Both the position numbers and the translations under genes were made by a program. Source: Acidithiobacillus thiooxidans ATCC 19377 (GTDB taxonomy: Bacteria > Pseudomonadota > Gammaproteobacteria > Acidithiobacillales > Acidithiobacillaceae). Taken from it: a DNA stretch of 64,000 nt. The DNA lies in NCBI RefSeq assembly GCF_009662475.1, contig NZ_CP045571.1, positions 2,416,501 to 2,480,500 of the forward strand, in the 5' to 3' direction. Shown here in pieces: positions 36,293-46,034 of the stretch (position 1 is its first letter; every line of letters starts with the position of its first letter). The notes beneath the pieces are model-generated. The model saw only the letters and a program-made list of their open reading frames with translations. It did no database searches and had not been told where the DNA came from.

Positions 36293-37192
36293 TTACTGAT
36301 TTTTTCCCAGCCTGGCCAGAAGCACGTCCATATCTGTTTCAGGGGAAGAAGCGGAAGACTTTTTTGCACCCGGATTCCGGGCGTATTTGACGGAGCTTAA
36401 GTGCTTGGCCGTGCTGTGGGATTTATCAACACTGCCCATCTTGCGGTGCTGATACTGTGACCATGCCAATTCTGCTTTCGGGTCATAATTACGTCGATAA
36501 CCCTTCACCTCACCCACAATTTCCACCGGGGTGCCGACCTGTACCAGCGCCGCAATTTGTTGCGCATTCCAGTTGGACAAGGCTACGCAGCCCGCCGTCC
36601 AGCGACCTGGAAACACCTTGCTTTCCGGATCATCAGAAAACTGCGGACCCATCCCATGAATGCCTATTTCGCCGCCCAACGGAGTATTTTGAGGTGGAGT
36701 CTGACCGGCATCAATGGCGTCCACAATCGCGCGATACTGGCTATGGGTAATAATACCCTCCTGCAATCCCCACTCGGCATTTTCTTTGTTGGGATAGGTG
36801 AGTCCCATGAAAGGGCCATACTGGGTGCCATGGAGAATCCAGCCAATATGATAATGACCAACCGGCGTGACATCATCACCACGGGTACGACACGGTGCCG
36901 AACCGTTAAAGCCAATGGCCACAGGGTAAGTAGCCAGGAGCGTATCTCCCCGATAAATCCGCAGCAGATGCGCAGTGGTTGAGACGACTATCCGCACGGG
37001 TTGCTGCTGCGCAAACGCAGAAACTGTCGGCGATACCACCGGAGCCACTGGAGTAATGACTGGCGCCTTGATTTGCGCCGCATAATAGGCCACAGAATGC
37101 ACGGGCGGCGCAGAAATATGGGGGGCACACCCATCCAGACCCCACAGAACCATTAACCCCAGCAGCCACCACCATTTTCTTAAATTACCCAT
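36293..37192 (-). CDS. L,D-transpeptidase lipoprotein (YkuD domain)
   Basis: 299 residues beginning with a lipoprotein signal (WWWLLGLMVLWGLDGCAPH; lipobox LDGC, Cys 22). The YkuD catalytic region lies near 168-215, with IGIHGMGPQFSDD and the nucleophile in TAGCVALSN. Such enzymes form 3-3 cross-links in peptidoglycan or attach lipoproteins. The C-terminal 60 residues are basic and disordered-looking. It should be anchored in the outer membrane or inner-membrane outer face. Confidence 0.87.
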   Translation of the reverse strand: MGNLRKWWWLLGLMVLWGLDGCAPHISAPPVHSVAYYAAQIKAPVITPVAPVVSPTVSAFAQQQPVRIVVSTTAHLLRIYRGDTLLATYPVAIGFNGSAPCRTRGDDVTPVGHYHIGWILHGTQYGPFMGLTYPNKENAEWGLQEGIITHSQYRAIVDAIDAGQTPPQNTPLGGEIGIHGMGPQFSDDPESKVFPGRWTAGCVALSNWNAQQIAALVQVGTPVEIVGEVKGYRRNYDPKAELAWSQYQHRKMGSVDKSHSTAKHLSSVKYARNPGAKKSSASSPETDMDVLLARLGKNQ

Positions 37193-37281
37193 GCACCTGC
37201 TTCCTTGGTTTTTTCATTTTAATGCTTTCATAATATACCCGAGATAGATCATCAAAGTCCATGATAATCGGCATGTTTTAC

Positions 37282-39336
37282 TCAACCCACCTGGCTGTAA
37301 TCCAGACGATTACCCAACCAGCGCTGAATCAGCGCCTGCACGGCTTCTGGATTTTCGTGCAGCAATTGTGTGGCGAGACGTGGCAACTCGGCCAGCAGCG
37401 CTTCATCACGCATCATGTCTGCCACCCGCATCTGCAGCAATCCGGTTTGCCGCGTGCCCAGATACTCGCCAGGGCCGCGCAATTCCAGATCCTTGCGGGC
37501 AATCACAAAGCCATCGCGACTGTCACGCATGACCTGCAGGCGCGCCCGGGCTTTTCCCCCCAAAGGCGGATGATAAAGGAGTATGCAACTACTTTGCCGT
37601 TGACCACGCCCTACCCTGCCGCGCAACTGATGGAGTTGCGCGAGGCCCATCCGTTCCGCATGCTCAATCACCATCAGACTGGCATTGGGCACGTCCACAC
37701 CGACCTCAATGACCGTGGTCGCCACCAGAATCCGGGTTTTCCCCGCCTTGAAGTCTGCCATGACCCGCGCTTTTTCGGCGGCAGGCAGACGCCCATGTAC
37801 CAGCGCGATTGGAACTTCCGGCAAGGCTGCCTGCAAATCGGCATAACTGGTTTCTGCTGCCTGCAGCGCCAGGATCTCGGATTCTTCAATCAGTGGACAA
37901 ACCCAGTAAATCTGATCTCCTTCAGCCAATCGGTGCTGCATGCGGGTCATCAACTCTGCCCGCCGGGTATCGGCAACAACCAGGGTTTCTACGGGACTGC
38001 GTCCCGGCGGCAGTGCGTCAATAATCGACAAATCCAGGTCCGCATGGACCGTCATCGCCAGAGTCCGGGGGATAGGCGTCGCCGTCATCACCAGAAGATG
38101 AGGAATGGTTCCCTTTTCCAGCAACTGCCGGCGCTGATCCACGCCAAAGCGATGTTGTTCATCAATAATCACCAGACCCAGTCCGGCAAATTTTACTTCA
38201 TCCTGAAAAAGTGCCTGGGTTCCCACGACAATCTGGATGCGTTGATTGTGTAAATTTTCCAGGACTTCGCGGCGGGCTTTCTGACCAAGCCCGCCCACCA
38301 GAAAACCCACCTGAATACCAAGGGGTGTCAACCATTCCACAAAACGGTCATACAATTGTTCGGCAAGGATTTCCGTCGGTGCCATCAGCGCTACCTGATA
38401 ATTTTGCTCCACGGCCGTCAATGCTGCCGCTGCGGCTACCAGCGTTTTGCCGGAGCCCACATCGCCTTGCAGCAAACGCCGCATGGGCCGGGCCTGAGCC
38501 ATATTCTGGTTAATTTCCGCAATGACCCGCTGCTGTGCGGCAGTCAGTGCAAAAGGCAGTTGTTTCAGAAACGCCGTCCAGAGACTCCCACTGGCTTTAA
38601 TTACCGGAGCACCCGTTTCATCACCGGCCGTACGGGCAGAGCGAATAGCCAGATGATTGGCGAGCAGTTCTTCCAAGGCCAGACGCTGCCAGGCGGGATG
38701 CGCAGGCGTCGGCACTTCTTCTGCACTTTCGTGCAAAAGCCGCAGGCCCTCACCCAGGGGTGGCCACGCCGGACCTAAATATTTCGCCAGATAATCGGGG
38801 AGCTGATCCACCAGGGTCAGTGCCTGGGCAACCCAGCGCCGCCATTGTGCCTGGGTAATGCCCTGGGTACTGGGATAAAAAGGGGTCAGGTGGGTCGGCG
38901 CCTCAAATTGCGGCTGGTCGGCCATCTGCCACTCAGGATGCACCATTTCCAGACCCTGGTAACCCGCACGGGTTTCCCCGAAACACCATAAGCGCCTGCC
39001 TTCCTGCCATTGGGCACGCATCGGCGCGAGCATGTGAAAAAGGCGGATATACAGTTGTCCGGTACCGTCACTGAGGGTGACCAGCCACTGATCGCGACGC
39101 CCACGCAAGTGTTCCACCTGGGTAATCTCGCCAAGCACCGCAGCTTCCTGTTCAGGCAGCAGTGTCCCGATGGGCAAAAGATGGCGCCGGTCCTGGTAGC
39201 GGCTGGGCAGATGGAAAAGCACATCCTGGACCCGCCAGATATCCATGCGCTGCAGGCGCTGAACCAGGGCCGGACCAACGCCCCGCAGCGCCGAAACCGA
39301 ACTTTGCAGGTAGAGAGGAGCGGAGGAGGCAGGCAC
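37282..39336 (-). CDS. recG: ATP-dependent DNA helicase RecG
   Basis: 684 residues, close to the usual length. An N-terminal wedge/OB domain (about 60-170) is followed by superfamily-2 helicase motifs: Walker A GDVGSGKT, DEQH box IIDEQHRFGV, MTATPIPRTLA, and the motif VI region QLRGRVGRG. It remodels stalled replication forks and branched DNA. A long antisense frame across it is a by-product of codon use. It lies next to a small DUF1858 gene on the same strand. Confidence 0.95.
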   Translation of the reverse strand: MPASSAPLYLQSSVSALRGVGPALVQRLQRMDIWRVQDVLFHLPSRYQDRRHLLPIGTLLPEQEAAVLGEITQVEHLRGRRDQWLVTLSDGTGQLYIRLFHMLAPMRAQWQEGRRLWCFGETRAGYQGLEMVHPEWQMADQPQFEAPTHLTPFYPSTQGITQAQWRRWVAQALTLVDQLPDYLAKYLGPAWPPLGEGLRLLHESAEEVPTPAHPAWQRLALEELLANHLAIRSARTAGDETGAPVIKASGSLWTAFLKQLPFALTAAQQRVIAEINQNMAQARPMRRLLQGDVGSGKTLVAAAAALTAVEQNYQVALMAPTEILAEQLYDRFVEWLTPLGIQVGFLVGGLGQKARREVLENLHNQRIQIVVGTQALFQDEVKFAGLGLVIIDEQHRFGVDQRRQLLEKGTIPHLLVMTATPIPRTLAMTVHADLDLSIIDALPPGRSPVETLVVADTRRAELMTRMQHRLAEGDQIYWVCPLIEESEILALQAAETSYADLQAALPEVPIALVHGRLPAAEKARVMADFKAGKTRILVATTVIEVGVDVPNASLMVIEHAERMGLAQLHQLRGRVGRGQRQSSCILLYHPPLGGKARARLQVMRDSRDGFVIARKDLELRGPGEYLGTRQTGLLQMRVADMMRDEALLAELPRLATQLLHENPEAVQALIQRWLGNRLDYSQVG

Positions 39337-39340
39337 CTGC

Positions 39341-39556
39341 TCAGTCGCTGTGCGGCAGAGCCTCGCGATGGGCCCACTCGTTCAGGATTTCGTTAAGATC
39401 TACCCCATGCATCCGCGCCACCCCGGCCAGAGTTTCGCGATCAGCAATAAAGCATTCACCGCAATGAATTCCCCGCTCTTCCAGCAATGATACCAGCACC
39501 GGATGTTCCTGCAGCAAAACCCGCATCGGCTGGGCCAGAAGTTCGGCGCGCTCCAT
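39341..39556 (-). CDS. DUF1858-like small CxxC protein
   Basis: 71 residues from ATG 39556, directly after the ridA stop. The sequence VLLQEHPVLVSLLEERGIHC, then GECFIADRETLAGVARMHGVDLNEIL, matches the DUF1858 pattern of a helical domain with a C-G-E-C pair that may be redox-active or bind metal. The function is not known. It sits in an operon-like run with ridA and recG. Confidence 0.75.
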   Translation of the reverse strand: MERAELLAQPMRVLLQEHPVLVSLLEERGIHCGECFIADRETLAGVARMHGVDLNEILNEWAHREALPHSD

Positions 39557-39557
39557 A

Positions 39558-39947
39558 TCAGTCCGATTTCCCCAAGGCGACAATACCGTCAATTTCCACC
39601 TGGGCACCCCGGGGCAGTGCCGTAACCTGCACCACCGCCCGGGCTGGGTAGGGCAGCGCAAACTCCGCCTCCAAAGCCTGGTTCACTGCTGCAAAATTGC
39701 TGAGATCCGTAAGAAAAACCTGCAATTTGATGGCCTGTTGCAAATCTGTGCCAGCAGCCGCACAAACCGCCTTGAGGTTGTCCAGCACCCGCCGTATCTG
39801 CAATGAAAAATCCCCTTCCACCATCTGTCCGGTGCCGGGATCCAGGGGTATTTGTCCCGACAGGTAGAGCAGACCGTTATGGGTCATCGCCTGACTGTAG
39901 GCGCCAATAGCCTGGGGTGCTGCATCACTGTGTACTGGTGTCGGCAT
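39558..39947 (-). CDS. ridA: RidA family reactive intermediate deaminase
   Basis: 129 residues, standard for RidA, a trimeric cytoplasmic enzyme that hydrolyses reactive enamines/imines produced by PLP enzymes. The conserved GAYSQA near residue 15, GQIPLDP near 31 and the active-site Arg in PARAVVQV near 103 are present, followed by VEIDGIVAL. It lies 14 bases downstream of the (p)ppGpp synthetase gene on the same strand, an order common in proteobacteria. Confidence 0.92.
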   Translation of the reverse strand: MPTPVHSDAAPQAIGAYSQAMTHNGLLYLSGQIPLDPGTGQMVEGDFSLQIRRVLDNLKAVCAAAGTDLQQAIKLQVFLTDLSNFAAVNQALEAEFALPYPARAVVQVTALPRGAQVEIDGIVALGKSD

Positions 39948-39961
39948 GTTTTCTCCTTGGA

Positions 39962-42241
39962 TTAGTTCTTGACCCGCTGTACCCGTGAAACCATGGGCAA
40001 ACTCCGCAAACTGCGCATGATTTTCGCCAGATGATCCCGGTCATGGGCCAATATGGTAAAGGTGATTCCGGTATAGAGTCCATCCTGAGGCTCAATATCC
40101 ACATGGTCGATGTTGGAATCTTCATCGGAGATGAGGGTGGCAATACGGGCCAGAACGCCCCGGGCACTTTCTGCCACCACCCGGATAGTCACCGGGAAAT
40201 CGCCATGAGCATCGGGGTCCCACTGCACATCCACCCAACGATCACGACGCTTGCGCCATTCGCGAATGTTATGACAATCGTGGGTATGCACAACCACCCC
40301 TTTGCCTGCGCTGATAAAGCCCAAAATGGGATCGCCCGGGATTGGCCGACAGCAACGCGCCAGGGTCACCGGCAAACCTTCAGTGCCGCGAATCAGCAAC
40401 GGTTTTTTCACCGCCACCTCGCGATTCAGACGGCTGGGCAGCAGTTGGCTTACCGCCTGCCCCAGACGCCGCGCGGTTTGCGCCAAACGTCCCCGGTCAT
40501 CTTCTTCCGGCAACAATTTATGGGCTACGACCAGCGGAAATAATTCACCCATTCCGACAGCCGCCAGCAACTGGCCTTCCTCCTGAACATTGAAAGTGCC
40601 CAGAACGCGCTGCCAATCCGCCGCAGCCAACTGCTGATAATTTCCACCCAGACTCTGCAGTGCCTTCTCCAGCAGATTACGACCGAGGGTTTCTGCGTCT
40701 TCGCGTTGAATGGTTTTGAGATAGGCCCTGACACTGCTGCGGGCCTTGGCAGTAACGACCACGTCCAGCCAGCCAGGCTGCGGATGCGCCGAAGTGGCAG
40801 TGACAATATCCACCTTGTCACCATTATTCAGAGGACTGCGCAGGGGCACATACATATCATTGACGCGGGCGGCCACCGCCTGATTCCCGATATCCGTATG
40901 AACGGCATAGGCAAAATCAACGGCCGTGGCACCACGCGGCAGGCTGAGAATTTTTCCTTTGGGCGTAAACACATATACTTCATCAGGGAAAAGATCGAGC
41001 TTGACACTTTCGAGGAATTCCTGCGAATCGCCGCCCTGGGTCTGCAACTCCAGCAAACGCTGCAGCCAGGCCCGGGCCTGGGTTTCGGCATGGGCATGAT
41101 TCATCCCGGTTTTGTAAAGCCAGTGGGCAGCCACACCGGCTTCCGCCACCCGGTGCATATCTTCCGTACGAATCTGGACTTCTACAGGGTGCCCAAAAGG
41201 TCCCAGCAACACCGTGTGCAGAGACTGATAGCCGTTGGACTTGGGAATCGCAATATAGTCTTTGAAACGCCCGGGAATCGGCCGATATAAGCTGTGAATG
41301 ATGCCCAATACACGATAGCAGGTATCCACATCCGCCACGATCACCCGAAAGGCGTGCAAATCCAGAATGGAACTGAAGGCCATCCCTTTTTTTTGCATCT
41401 TGCTATAAATGCTGTAAACATGCTTCTCGCGGCCGCTGACCTGTGCTTCAAAACCCTCTTGATGCAGACGGTCCAGCAAAGCTTGCTCGATTTTCTGGAC
41501 GGCCTCTTTGCGATGACCGCGAGCCGCCTTGACGGCTTCGTTGAGGGTATGCCAGCGCTTGGGGTAAAGATGGGAAAAAGCCAGCTCTTCGAGCTCGATA
41601 CGAATGGCATGAATCCCCAGACGCTGGGCAATAGGCGCATAAATATCGAGGGTTTCACGGGAAATGCGCCGTCTTTTTTCCGGAGTCATGACCCCCATCG
41701 TCCGCATGTTGTGCAGACGATCGGCCAGCTTGATCAGCACTACCCGAATATCCCGGGACATGGCCAGAAACATTTTGCGGAAATTTTCGGCCTGGGCTTC
41801 TTCCCGGGTTTCGAAACGGACCTGACCGAGCTTGCTGACCCCATCGACCATTTCCGCGACTTCCGGGCCAAAACGCTCGCCGAGTGCTTCCTTGCTAATG
41901 CCACAATCTTCAATGACATCATGCAGCAAAGCCGCCTGCACGGTAAATATATCCAGTTGTAGTTCTGCCAGAATACAGGCCACCGCTACCGGATGATGAA
42001 TATAGGGCTCGCCACTGCGACGGGTTTGCTCGCCATGCGCTGCCAGTGCCAGTTCATAGGCTTCCCGGACCCGAGCCACTTCTTCTGGAGTCATGTACTG
42101 CTGTAATAACGCCCGCAAAGGCGCACAGGGATCGTCCAGTGCCGGCTTTACCGGTGGTAACCGCAATACTTCACCAACCCCGGATGCCAAAGGCAATACG
42201 GGGACGGAAACCGCCTCTACCGATTCAGACGCCGGAGGCAT
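39962..42241 (-). CDS. spoT: bifunctional (p)ppGpp synthetase/hydrolase
   Basis: 759 residues with the full RelA/SpoT layout. The HD hydrolase domain ([10 protein letters not shown] and LLHDVIED, H107-D108) looks intact. It is followed by the synthetase domain ([20 protein letters not shown]), a TGS domain ([27 protein letters not shown]) and a C-terminal ACT domain. Intact hydrolase residues and being next to rpoZ and gmk point to SpoT rather than monofunctional RelA. It overlaps rpoZ by 17 bases. Confidence 0.93.
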   Translation of the reverse strand: MPPASESVEAVSVPVLPLASGVGEVLRLPPVKPALDDPCAPLRALLQQYMTPEEVARVREAYELALAAHGEQTRRSGEPYIHHPVAVACILAELQLDIFTVQAALLHDVIEDCGISKEALGERFGPEVAEMVDGVSKLGQVRFETREEAQAENFRKMFLAMSRDIRVVLIKLADRLHNMRTMGVMTPEKRRRISRETLDIYAPIAQRLGIHAIRIELEELAFSHLYPKRWHTLNEAVKAARGHRKEAVQKIEQALLDRLHQEGFEAQVSGREKHVYSIYSKMQKKGMAFSSILDLHAFRVIVADVDTCYRVLGIIHSLYRPIPGRFKDYIAIPKSNGYQSLHTVLLGPFGHPVEVQIRTEDMHRVAEAGVAAHWLYKTGMNHAHAETQARAWLQRLLELQTQGGDSQEFLESVKLDLFPDEVYVFTPKGKILSLPRGATAVDFAYAVHTDIGNQAVAARVNDMYVPLRSPLNNGDKVDIVTATSAHPQPGWLDVVVTAKARSSVRAYLKTIQREDAETLGRNLLEKALQSLGGNYQQLAAADWQRVLGTFNVQEEGQLLAAVGMGELFPLVVAHKLLPEEDDRGRLAQTARRLGQAVSQLLPSRLNREVAVKKPLLIRGTEGLPVTLARCCRPIPGDPILGFISAGKGVVVHTHDCHNIREWRKRRDRWVDVQWDPDAHGDFPVTIRVVAESARGVLARIATLISDEDSNIDHVDIEPQDGLYTGITFTILAHDRDHLAKIMRSLRSLPMVSRVQRVKN

Positions 42242-42500
42242 CCTCTGCTCCCGCTAAATCGCGACCCGCTGCGCCCGGAAAATTGGGCATTGGGGGTGGC
42301 ATCTGCTCGTCCAGAATGGACCGGGTTACCAGGCCTGCCGCCACTTCGCGAAGGGCCACCACGGTGTTTTTGTCCCGTCCTACTTCCACTCCGGCTATAG
42401 CTCCAGAAGCCAGCTGGCGGGCACGACGCGCCGCCACCAGGGTCAGTTCAAAACGATTGGTGACATTTTCCAGACAATCCTCAACAGTTACTCTCGCCAT
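42225..42500 (-). CDS. rpoZ: RNA polymerase omega subunit
   Basis: 91 residues. The start [20 protein letters not shown] and the helix VAARRARQL are diagnostic of omega, which helps assemble RNA polymerase. The C-terminal 25 residues are Pro/Ala-rich and less conserved. The order gmk-rpoZ-spoT on one strand is the classical gammaproteobacterial arrangement. Confidence 0.94.
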   Translation of the reverse strand: MARVTVEDCLENVTNRFELTLVAARRARQLASGAIAGVEVGRDKNTVVALREVAAGLVTRSILDEQMPPPMPNFPGAAGRDLAGAEDASGV

Positions 42501-42522
42501 TTTTACTTACCTTATTCAATAG

Positions 42523-43161
42523 TTAATAAATCATACCCAAAAGATCTTTTAGACGCTGATGCTGGGCATGCTGTTGGCTGCCCAAACGCAGATGTTCCGC
42601 ATGGACAATGCTGCGCAAATCGGCCAGTGCTGTTTCAAACTGGTCATTCACGACCAGATAATCAAATTCGTCATAATGCAGCAACTCTTCACGGGCTGCC
42701 GCCACGCGCCGCGCAATGACTTCATCGGAATCCTGGGCGCGCGCCCGCAAACGGGTTTCCAGGGTATCCAGTGAAGGCGGCAGAATAAAAATACTGACCG
42801 CCTGTCCGGGTAAACGTTCACGGACCTGACGCGCGCCCTGCCAGTCTATCTCCAGCAACACATCCATACCTGCAAACAGCTGACTTTTGACCCAGGGCTC
42901 ACCGGTGCCATAACCATTACCATGCACCCGGGCATATTCCAGAAACTCGCCCCGCTCCGCCATTTCGCTGAATTGCGCCATTTCCACGAAATGATAGTCT
43001 GTTCCATCCACCTCTCCGGGCCGCGCCGGCCTTGTGGTGTAGGAAACCGAAGTGCGTAACTGCGGAACAGCCTCTACCAGCGCTCGCGACAAGCTGGTTT
43101 TCCCCGCCCCGCTCGGTGCCGAAATAATCCACAGGATACCGCGTTCTGCGCTGCTCGTCAT
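42523..43161 (-). CDS. gmk: guanylate kinase
   Basis: 212 residues. Walker A is SAPSGAGKTSL (residues 14-24). The GMP-binding region (SYTTRPARPGEVDGTDYHFV) and the lid follow. It phosphorylates GMP to GDP. It is transcribed with yicC upstream (6 bases away) and rpoZ-spoT downstream. Confidence 0.95.
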   Translation of the reverse strand: MTSSAERGILWIISAPSGAGKTSLSRALVEAVPQLRTSVSYTTRPARPGEVDGTDYHFVEMAQFSEMAERGEFLEYARVHGNGYGTGEPWVKSQLFAGMDVLLEIDWQGARQVRERLPGQAVSIFILPPSLDTLETRLRARAQDSDEVIARRVAAAREELLHYDEFDYLVVNDQFETALADLRSIVHAEHLRLGSQQHAQHQRLKDLLGMIY

Positions 43162-43167
43162 GATTTT

Positions 43168-44031
43168 CTACTCCACATTCTGCACCTGCTCGCGCATCTG
43201 TTCGATCAACACCTTCAGTTCCACAGAAGCAAAAGTCACCTGACTGTCTGCGGCCTTGGAGGCCAGGGTGTTGGCTTCCCGGTTCAACTCCTGCATTAAA
43301 AAATCCAGACGCCGTCCAACCGCTTCGCGGCGGGTCAGTATCCGTCTTAATTCCTGCAGATGCGTATCCAGCCGATCCAGCTCTTCTGCCGTATCCTGAC
43401 GCTGAAGATAAAACAGAATCTCCTGCTCCCAACGCTGCGGATCCACCTGAATGGCCAGGTCAGCAAGGCGGGCCTGCAAGCGATTACGCACCGCCTCTTC
43501 CAGTTCCGGAAGATGCGCCCGCAAAGCGCGGGTCTGTTCGCCAATAGCGTCCACCCGACTCAATAGCATCTGCGCCAGAGCTGCTCCCTCACGCTCCCGG
43601 GTGGCCTGCAATTCTGCAATGGTACTGTCCAGCAATGACAACACTTCTTCTTCCAGAACAGCGCTGTCCGTGCCGGTGCTTTGCACCAGCCCAGGCCAAC
43701 GCAAGGCGTCCAGCGGATTCAAAGCCATCTCGCGCAGATTCCAGCACTGCAGCAATTCACTGTAAATGGTCTGTAATTCTTCCGCCAGATCACGATTGAG
43801 GCGCAATCCCCCACCCTCAACAGCCTGAAAGCGCAGCCAGACATCAACTCTTCCGCGCTGCAGGGATTTTTGCAAGCGTGCCCGGATCGCCGTTTCATAC
43901 ACGGAAAAACCTTCCGGCAACCGTAAACTGATATCCAGGTAACGGTGGTTAACCGTACGCAACTCCCAGACCAGCGTGCCCCAGTCTCCATGCCTTTCAC
44001 TGCGGGCAAACCCCGTCATACTACGAATCAT
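43168..44031 (-). CDS. yicC: YicC family endoribonuclease-like protein
   Basis: 287 residues from ATG 44031, the start that gives the family N-terminus MIRSMTGFARSE. A frame extends upstream to 44058 without support. The C-terminal block EVLIEQMREQVQN closes the DUF1732 region with LDFLMQELNREANTLASKA. YicC proteins are cytoplasmic and reported to act on RNA. It heads the yicC-gmk-rpoZ-spoT run. Confidence 0.9.
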   Translation of the reverse strand: MIRSMTGFARSERHGDWGTLVWELRTVNHRYLDISLRLPEGFSVYETAIRARLQKSLQRGRVDVWLRFQAVEGGGLRLNRDLAEELQTIYSELLQCWNLREMALNPLDALRWPGLVQSTGTDSAVLEEEVLSLLDSTIAELQATREREGAALAQMLLSRVDAIGEQTRALRAHLPELEEAVRNRLQARLADLAIQVDPQRWEQEILFYLQRQDTAEELDRLDTHLQELRRILTRREAVGRRLDFLMQELNREANTLASKAADSQVTFASVELKVLIEQMREQVQNVE

Positions 44032-44073
44032 GTGTACCACTCCGTTGCCAGATGCCACTGTAACCCCAAAGAC

Positions 44074-44253
44074 GGCAGCGGGCCTGCAGGCTTTGCAGCG
44101 ACTTTGGCCCGCGCCGTTGTTGTTCTTGGCGAAATCCTGCGCCCGTCAGGAGAGCTGTTTGAGCCCAAAGGGCGAGTTCTCTCCTGACAGCAGGATGAGC
44201 CTTAGAACAACAGACAAGGGACGTTGGAGCAAAAAGCCTGCAGGCCCGCTGCC
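44074..44253 (+). ncRNA. ssrS: candidate 6S RNA (long imperfect hairpin)
   Basis: About 180 nt folding on itself: outer arms of 21 perfect pairs (44074-44094 with 44233-44253), then GTTGTTCT with AGAACAAC, ATCCTGC with GCAGGAT, GTCAGGAGAG with CTCTCCTGAC, and a tip GCCCAAAGGGC. Asymmetric bubbles separate the helices. On the plus strand, GAGCCTTAGAAC, CAAGGG and AGCCTGCAGGC occur in the order of E. coli 6S RNA elements. Size and shape fit 6S RNA, which sequesters housekeeping RNA polymerase. The ends are approximate, and a non-6S structured repeat is the alternative. Confidence 0.55.
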
Positions 44254-44343
44254 ATCTTCAGGATAATACCCGCTTAACCTAGCACAAGGACAGAAAAGCA
44301 GCGAGAAGCGTAACTTCAGCATATAAGCATATGAATATAATTA

Positions 44344-44372
44344 TTGACAGCACTCCCAAGCTGAACTATACC
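44344..44372 (+). promoter_or_regulatory. predicted sigma70 promoter with leader hairpin
   Basis: TTGACA (44344-44349), 17-base spacer, TATACC (44367-44372): a perfect -35 with a fair -10, about 75 bases upstream of the next gene. The leader contains a GCACCC/GGGTGC hairpin (44393-44414) before the ribosome site GGGAGAG. Confidence 0.65.
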
Positions 44373-44446
44373 CAAAGGGTCGTAGCCCAAAAGCACCCCA
44401 TCCAATAAGGGTGCATTCATGAAATTGCACAACGGGAGAGTGTTCT

Positions 44447-44821
44447 ATGGTTGCCACACAGGAAATGTTATTTGAATGGGACGAATGGAAAGAGCGGGCG
44501 CTGGCCCGGGGCGTTGCTGAGGATTTGGCAGAATTAGGTAAAAATCTGATGCGCGACGCCTACATGCAACGCTGGCCGGAAGCCGTGCTGGGTGATTGTG
44601 GCTGGGATGATGATGGTTTTGGGATGCTGGCGCTGGCCTGCGCCAAACCTGCTGAAACACGTCGGGATTGGGAGCGTTTGTATGCCCAATATCACCGGCG
44701 GCCGGCTTGCCCGCTGGAGCAGCCATTAGCAGCAGAGGCGAAAGCTCTGGCACCTCTCTATCCGGCAACGCGCCCACAGGGAAAGAGCCATACATCGCTA
44801 ATGATGGGACATCCAAAGTAA
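44447..44821 (+). CDS. hypothetical acidic protein
   Basis: 124 residues, cytoplasmic, Trp-rich (LFEWDEWKERALARG and GDCGWDDDGFGMLALACAK). It has a good promoter and ribosome site. I recognise no family. The last 24 bases overlap the end of the convergent TlpA-like gene. Confidence 0.65.
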   Translation: MVATQEMLFEWDEWKERALARGVAEDLAELGKNLMRDAYMQRWPEAVLGDCGWDDDGFGMLALACAKPAETRRDWERLYAQYHRRPACPLEQPLAAEAKALAPLYPATRPQGKSHTSLMMGHPK

Positions 44822-45343
44822 TCGCCAGACGACAACGGGCAGGGAAATAGCCCCTACATAACGGCCTACGATCTGCCCCTTGGGGTTGATCAGCAAGGAG
44901 GTAGGGGTCAGAGTGACGCCACCCAGAATTTGTGCGGCCACTCCATTTTTATCCGCATAGAGAGGATAATCCATAGCAAAGCTGGCGCGTGCCGCTGCGA
45001 TGGCCTGTGGCGTGTTTCCGGCAACAGCCACACCCAGCACCGTGAATCCAGCACCCCCAAACCATTGCTGGAGCCAGTTGAGAGCGGGGATTTCGGCAAT
45101 GCAGGGAGGGCAACCCGTAGACCAGAAATTGATCAGGGTCACCTGATTTGCTCCGGGATGATACTGTACCCACTGCCCATCCAGCTTTTGCAGGGTCAAA
45201 ACCGGTAATGTGGCAGGGGTAGCAACATCACTTGCACCGCGCCATTGTGTCCATACATATACTCCGGCCACGACCAACACCATCAGCACAATATCCAGAG
45301 CCCAGCGCCGCAGACGATGCTTTCCCAATACTATCAACCTCAT
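44798..45343 (-). CDS. TlpA-like membrane-anchored thioredoxin
   Basis: 181 residues. A single N-terminal helix (ALDIVLMVLVVAGVYVW) anchors the protein; the thioredoxin fold then faces the periplasm. The active site is STGCPPC (near residue 76), followed by the cis-Pro segment TLTPTSLLINP. TlpA/ResA proteins reduce disulfides, often for cytochrome c maturation. The overlapping convergent neighbour and the separate strand give no further clue. Confidence 0.83.
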   Translation of the reverse strand: MRLIVLGKHRLRRWALDIVLMVLVVAGVYVWTQWRGASDVATPATLPVLTLQKLDGQWVQYHPGANQVTLINFWSTGCPPCIAEIPALNWLQQWFGGAGFTVLGVAVAGNTPQAIAAARASFAMDYPLYADKNGVAAQILGGVTLTPTSLLINPKGQIVGRYVGAISLPVVVWRLLWMSHH

Positions 45344-45419
45344 CTGATCAACATGAAATGGACTGGAGCGTAGCGGTAAATCCCGCTATAATCGTCCGAC
45401 TATATTCGAACCATGGCTC

Positions 45420-46034
45420 ATGATTCAACTTCGCACTTACGTCTACATAGACTCCCTACAACCGCAACTCGCTGCATATATGGCCTCGGTCTCCCAGGGC
45501 TTTCTTCCTGTGCCCGGCGATGCGGCCTTGTGGATTGAAGTTTCCCCTGCCATGGCGATTCACCGTCTCACGGACATTGCCCTGAAAGCTACTCGCGTGC
45601 ATCTTTCCCAGCAGGTCATTGAACGCGAATTTGGAGCGATGGTCGTTCATCATCGTGACCAGAGTGATGTACGGGAGGCTGGTCGAGTGGTTTTGCAGCG
45701 CATGGGTGCCAGTCAGCAGGATCGTACCGCCTGCAAAATCACCTGGAAAGAAATCATCCGTGGAATGATGCCGGATCACACCGTACTCATAAACCGCCAG
45801 GGGCGGCGCGGCTCCATGATTCTTCCGGAGCAAAGCATGTTCATTCTGGAAACTGATCCGGCCGGTTACGTCATATATGCCGCCAATCAGGCGGAAAAAG
45901 CTGCCAATATCACGCTGGTCGATGTGCGTGCCGTGGGTGCCTACGGACGCCTGACCATTGCCGGAAAGGAAGCGGACGTGGATGAAGCCGCAGCCGCCGC
46001 CATCCACGCTGTGGAAAACCCTTCCTGGACTTGA
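45420..46034 (+). CDS. csoS1D: tandem-BMC carboxysome shell protein CsoS1D
   Basis: 204 residues made of two BMC domains. The second is easy to see ([21 protein letters not shown], then [29 protein letters not shown]); the first covers residues 1-95, with FIDSLQPQ-like [16 protein letters not shown]. CsoS1D forms pseudohexameric trimers with a large gated pore, thought to pass RuBP and PGA. It is on the strand opposite the main cso cluster and convergent with cbbQ, and its stop overlaps the Nudix gene. Confidence 0.85.
   Translation: MIQLRTYVYIDSLQPQLAAYMASVSQGFLPVPGDAALWIEVSPAMAIHRLTDIALKATRVHLSQQVIEREFGAMVVHHRDQSDVREAGRVVLQRMGASQQDRTACKITWKEIIRGMMPDHTVLINRQGRRGSMILPEQSMFILETDPAGYVIYAANQAEKAANITLVDVRAVGAYGRLTIAGKEADVDEAAAAAIHAVENPSWT

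Noticed and set aside
37261-38253. 330-codon frame antisense to recG
   Set aside because: Shadow of the recG codon pattern; recG motifs are intact on the other strand.
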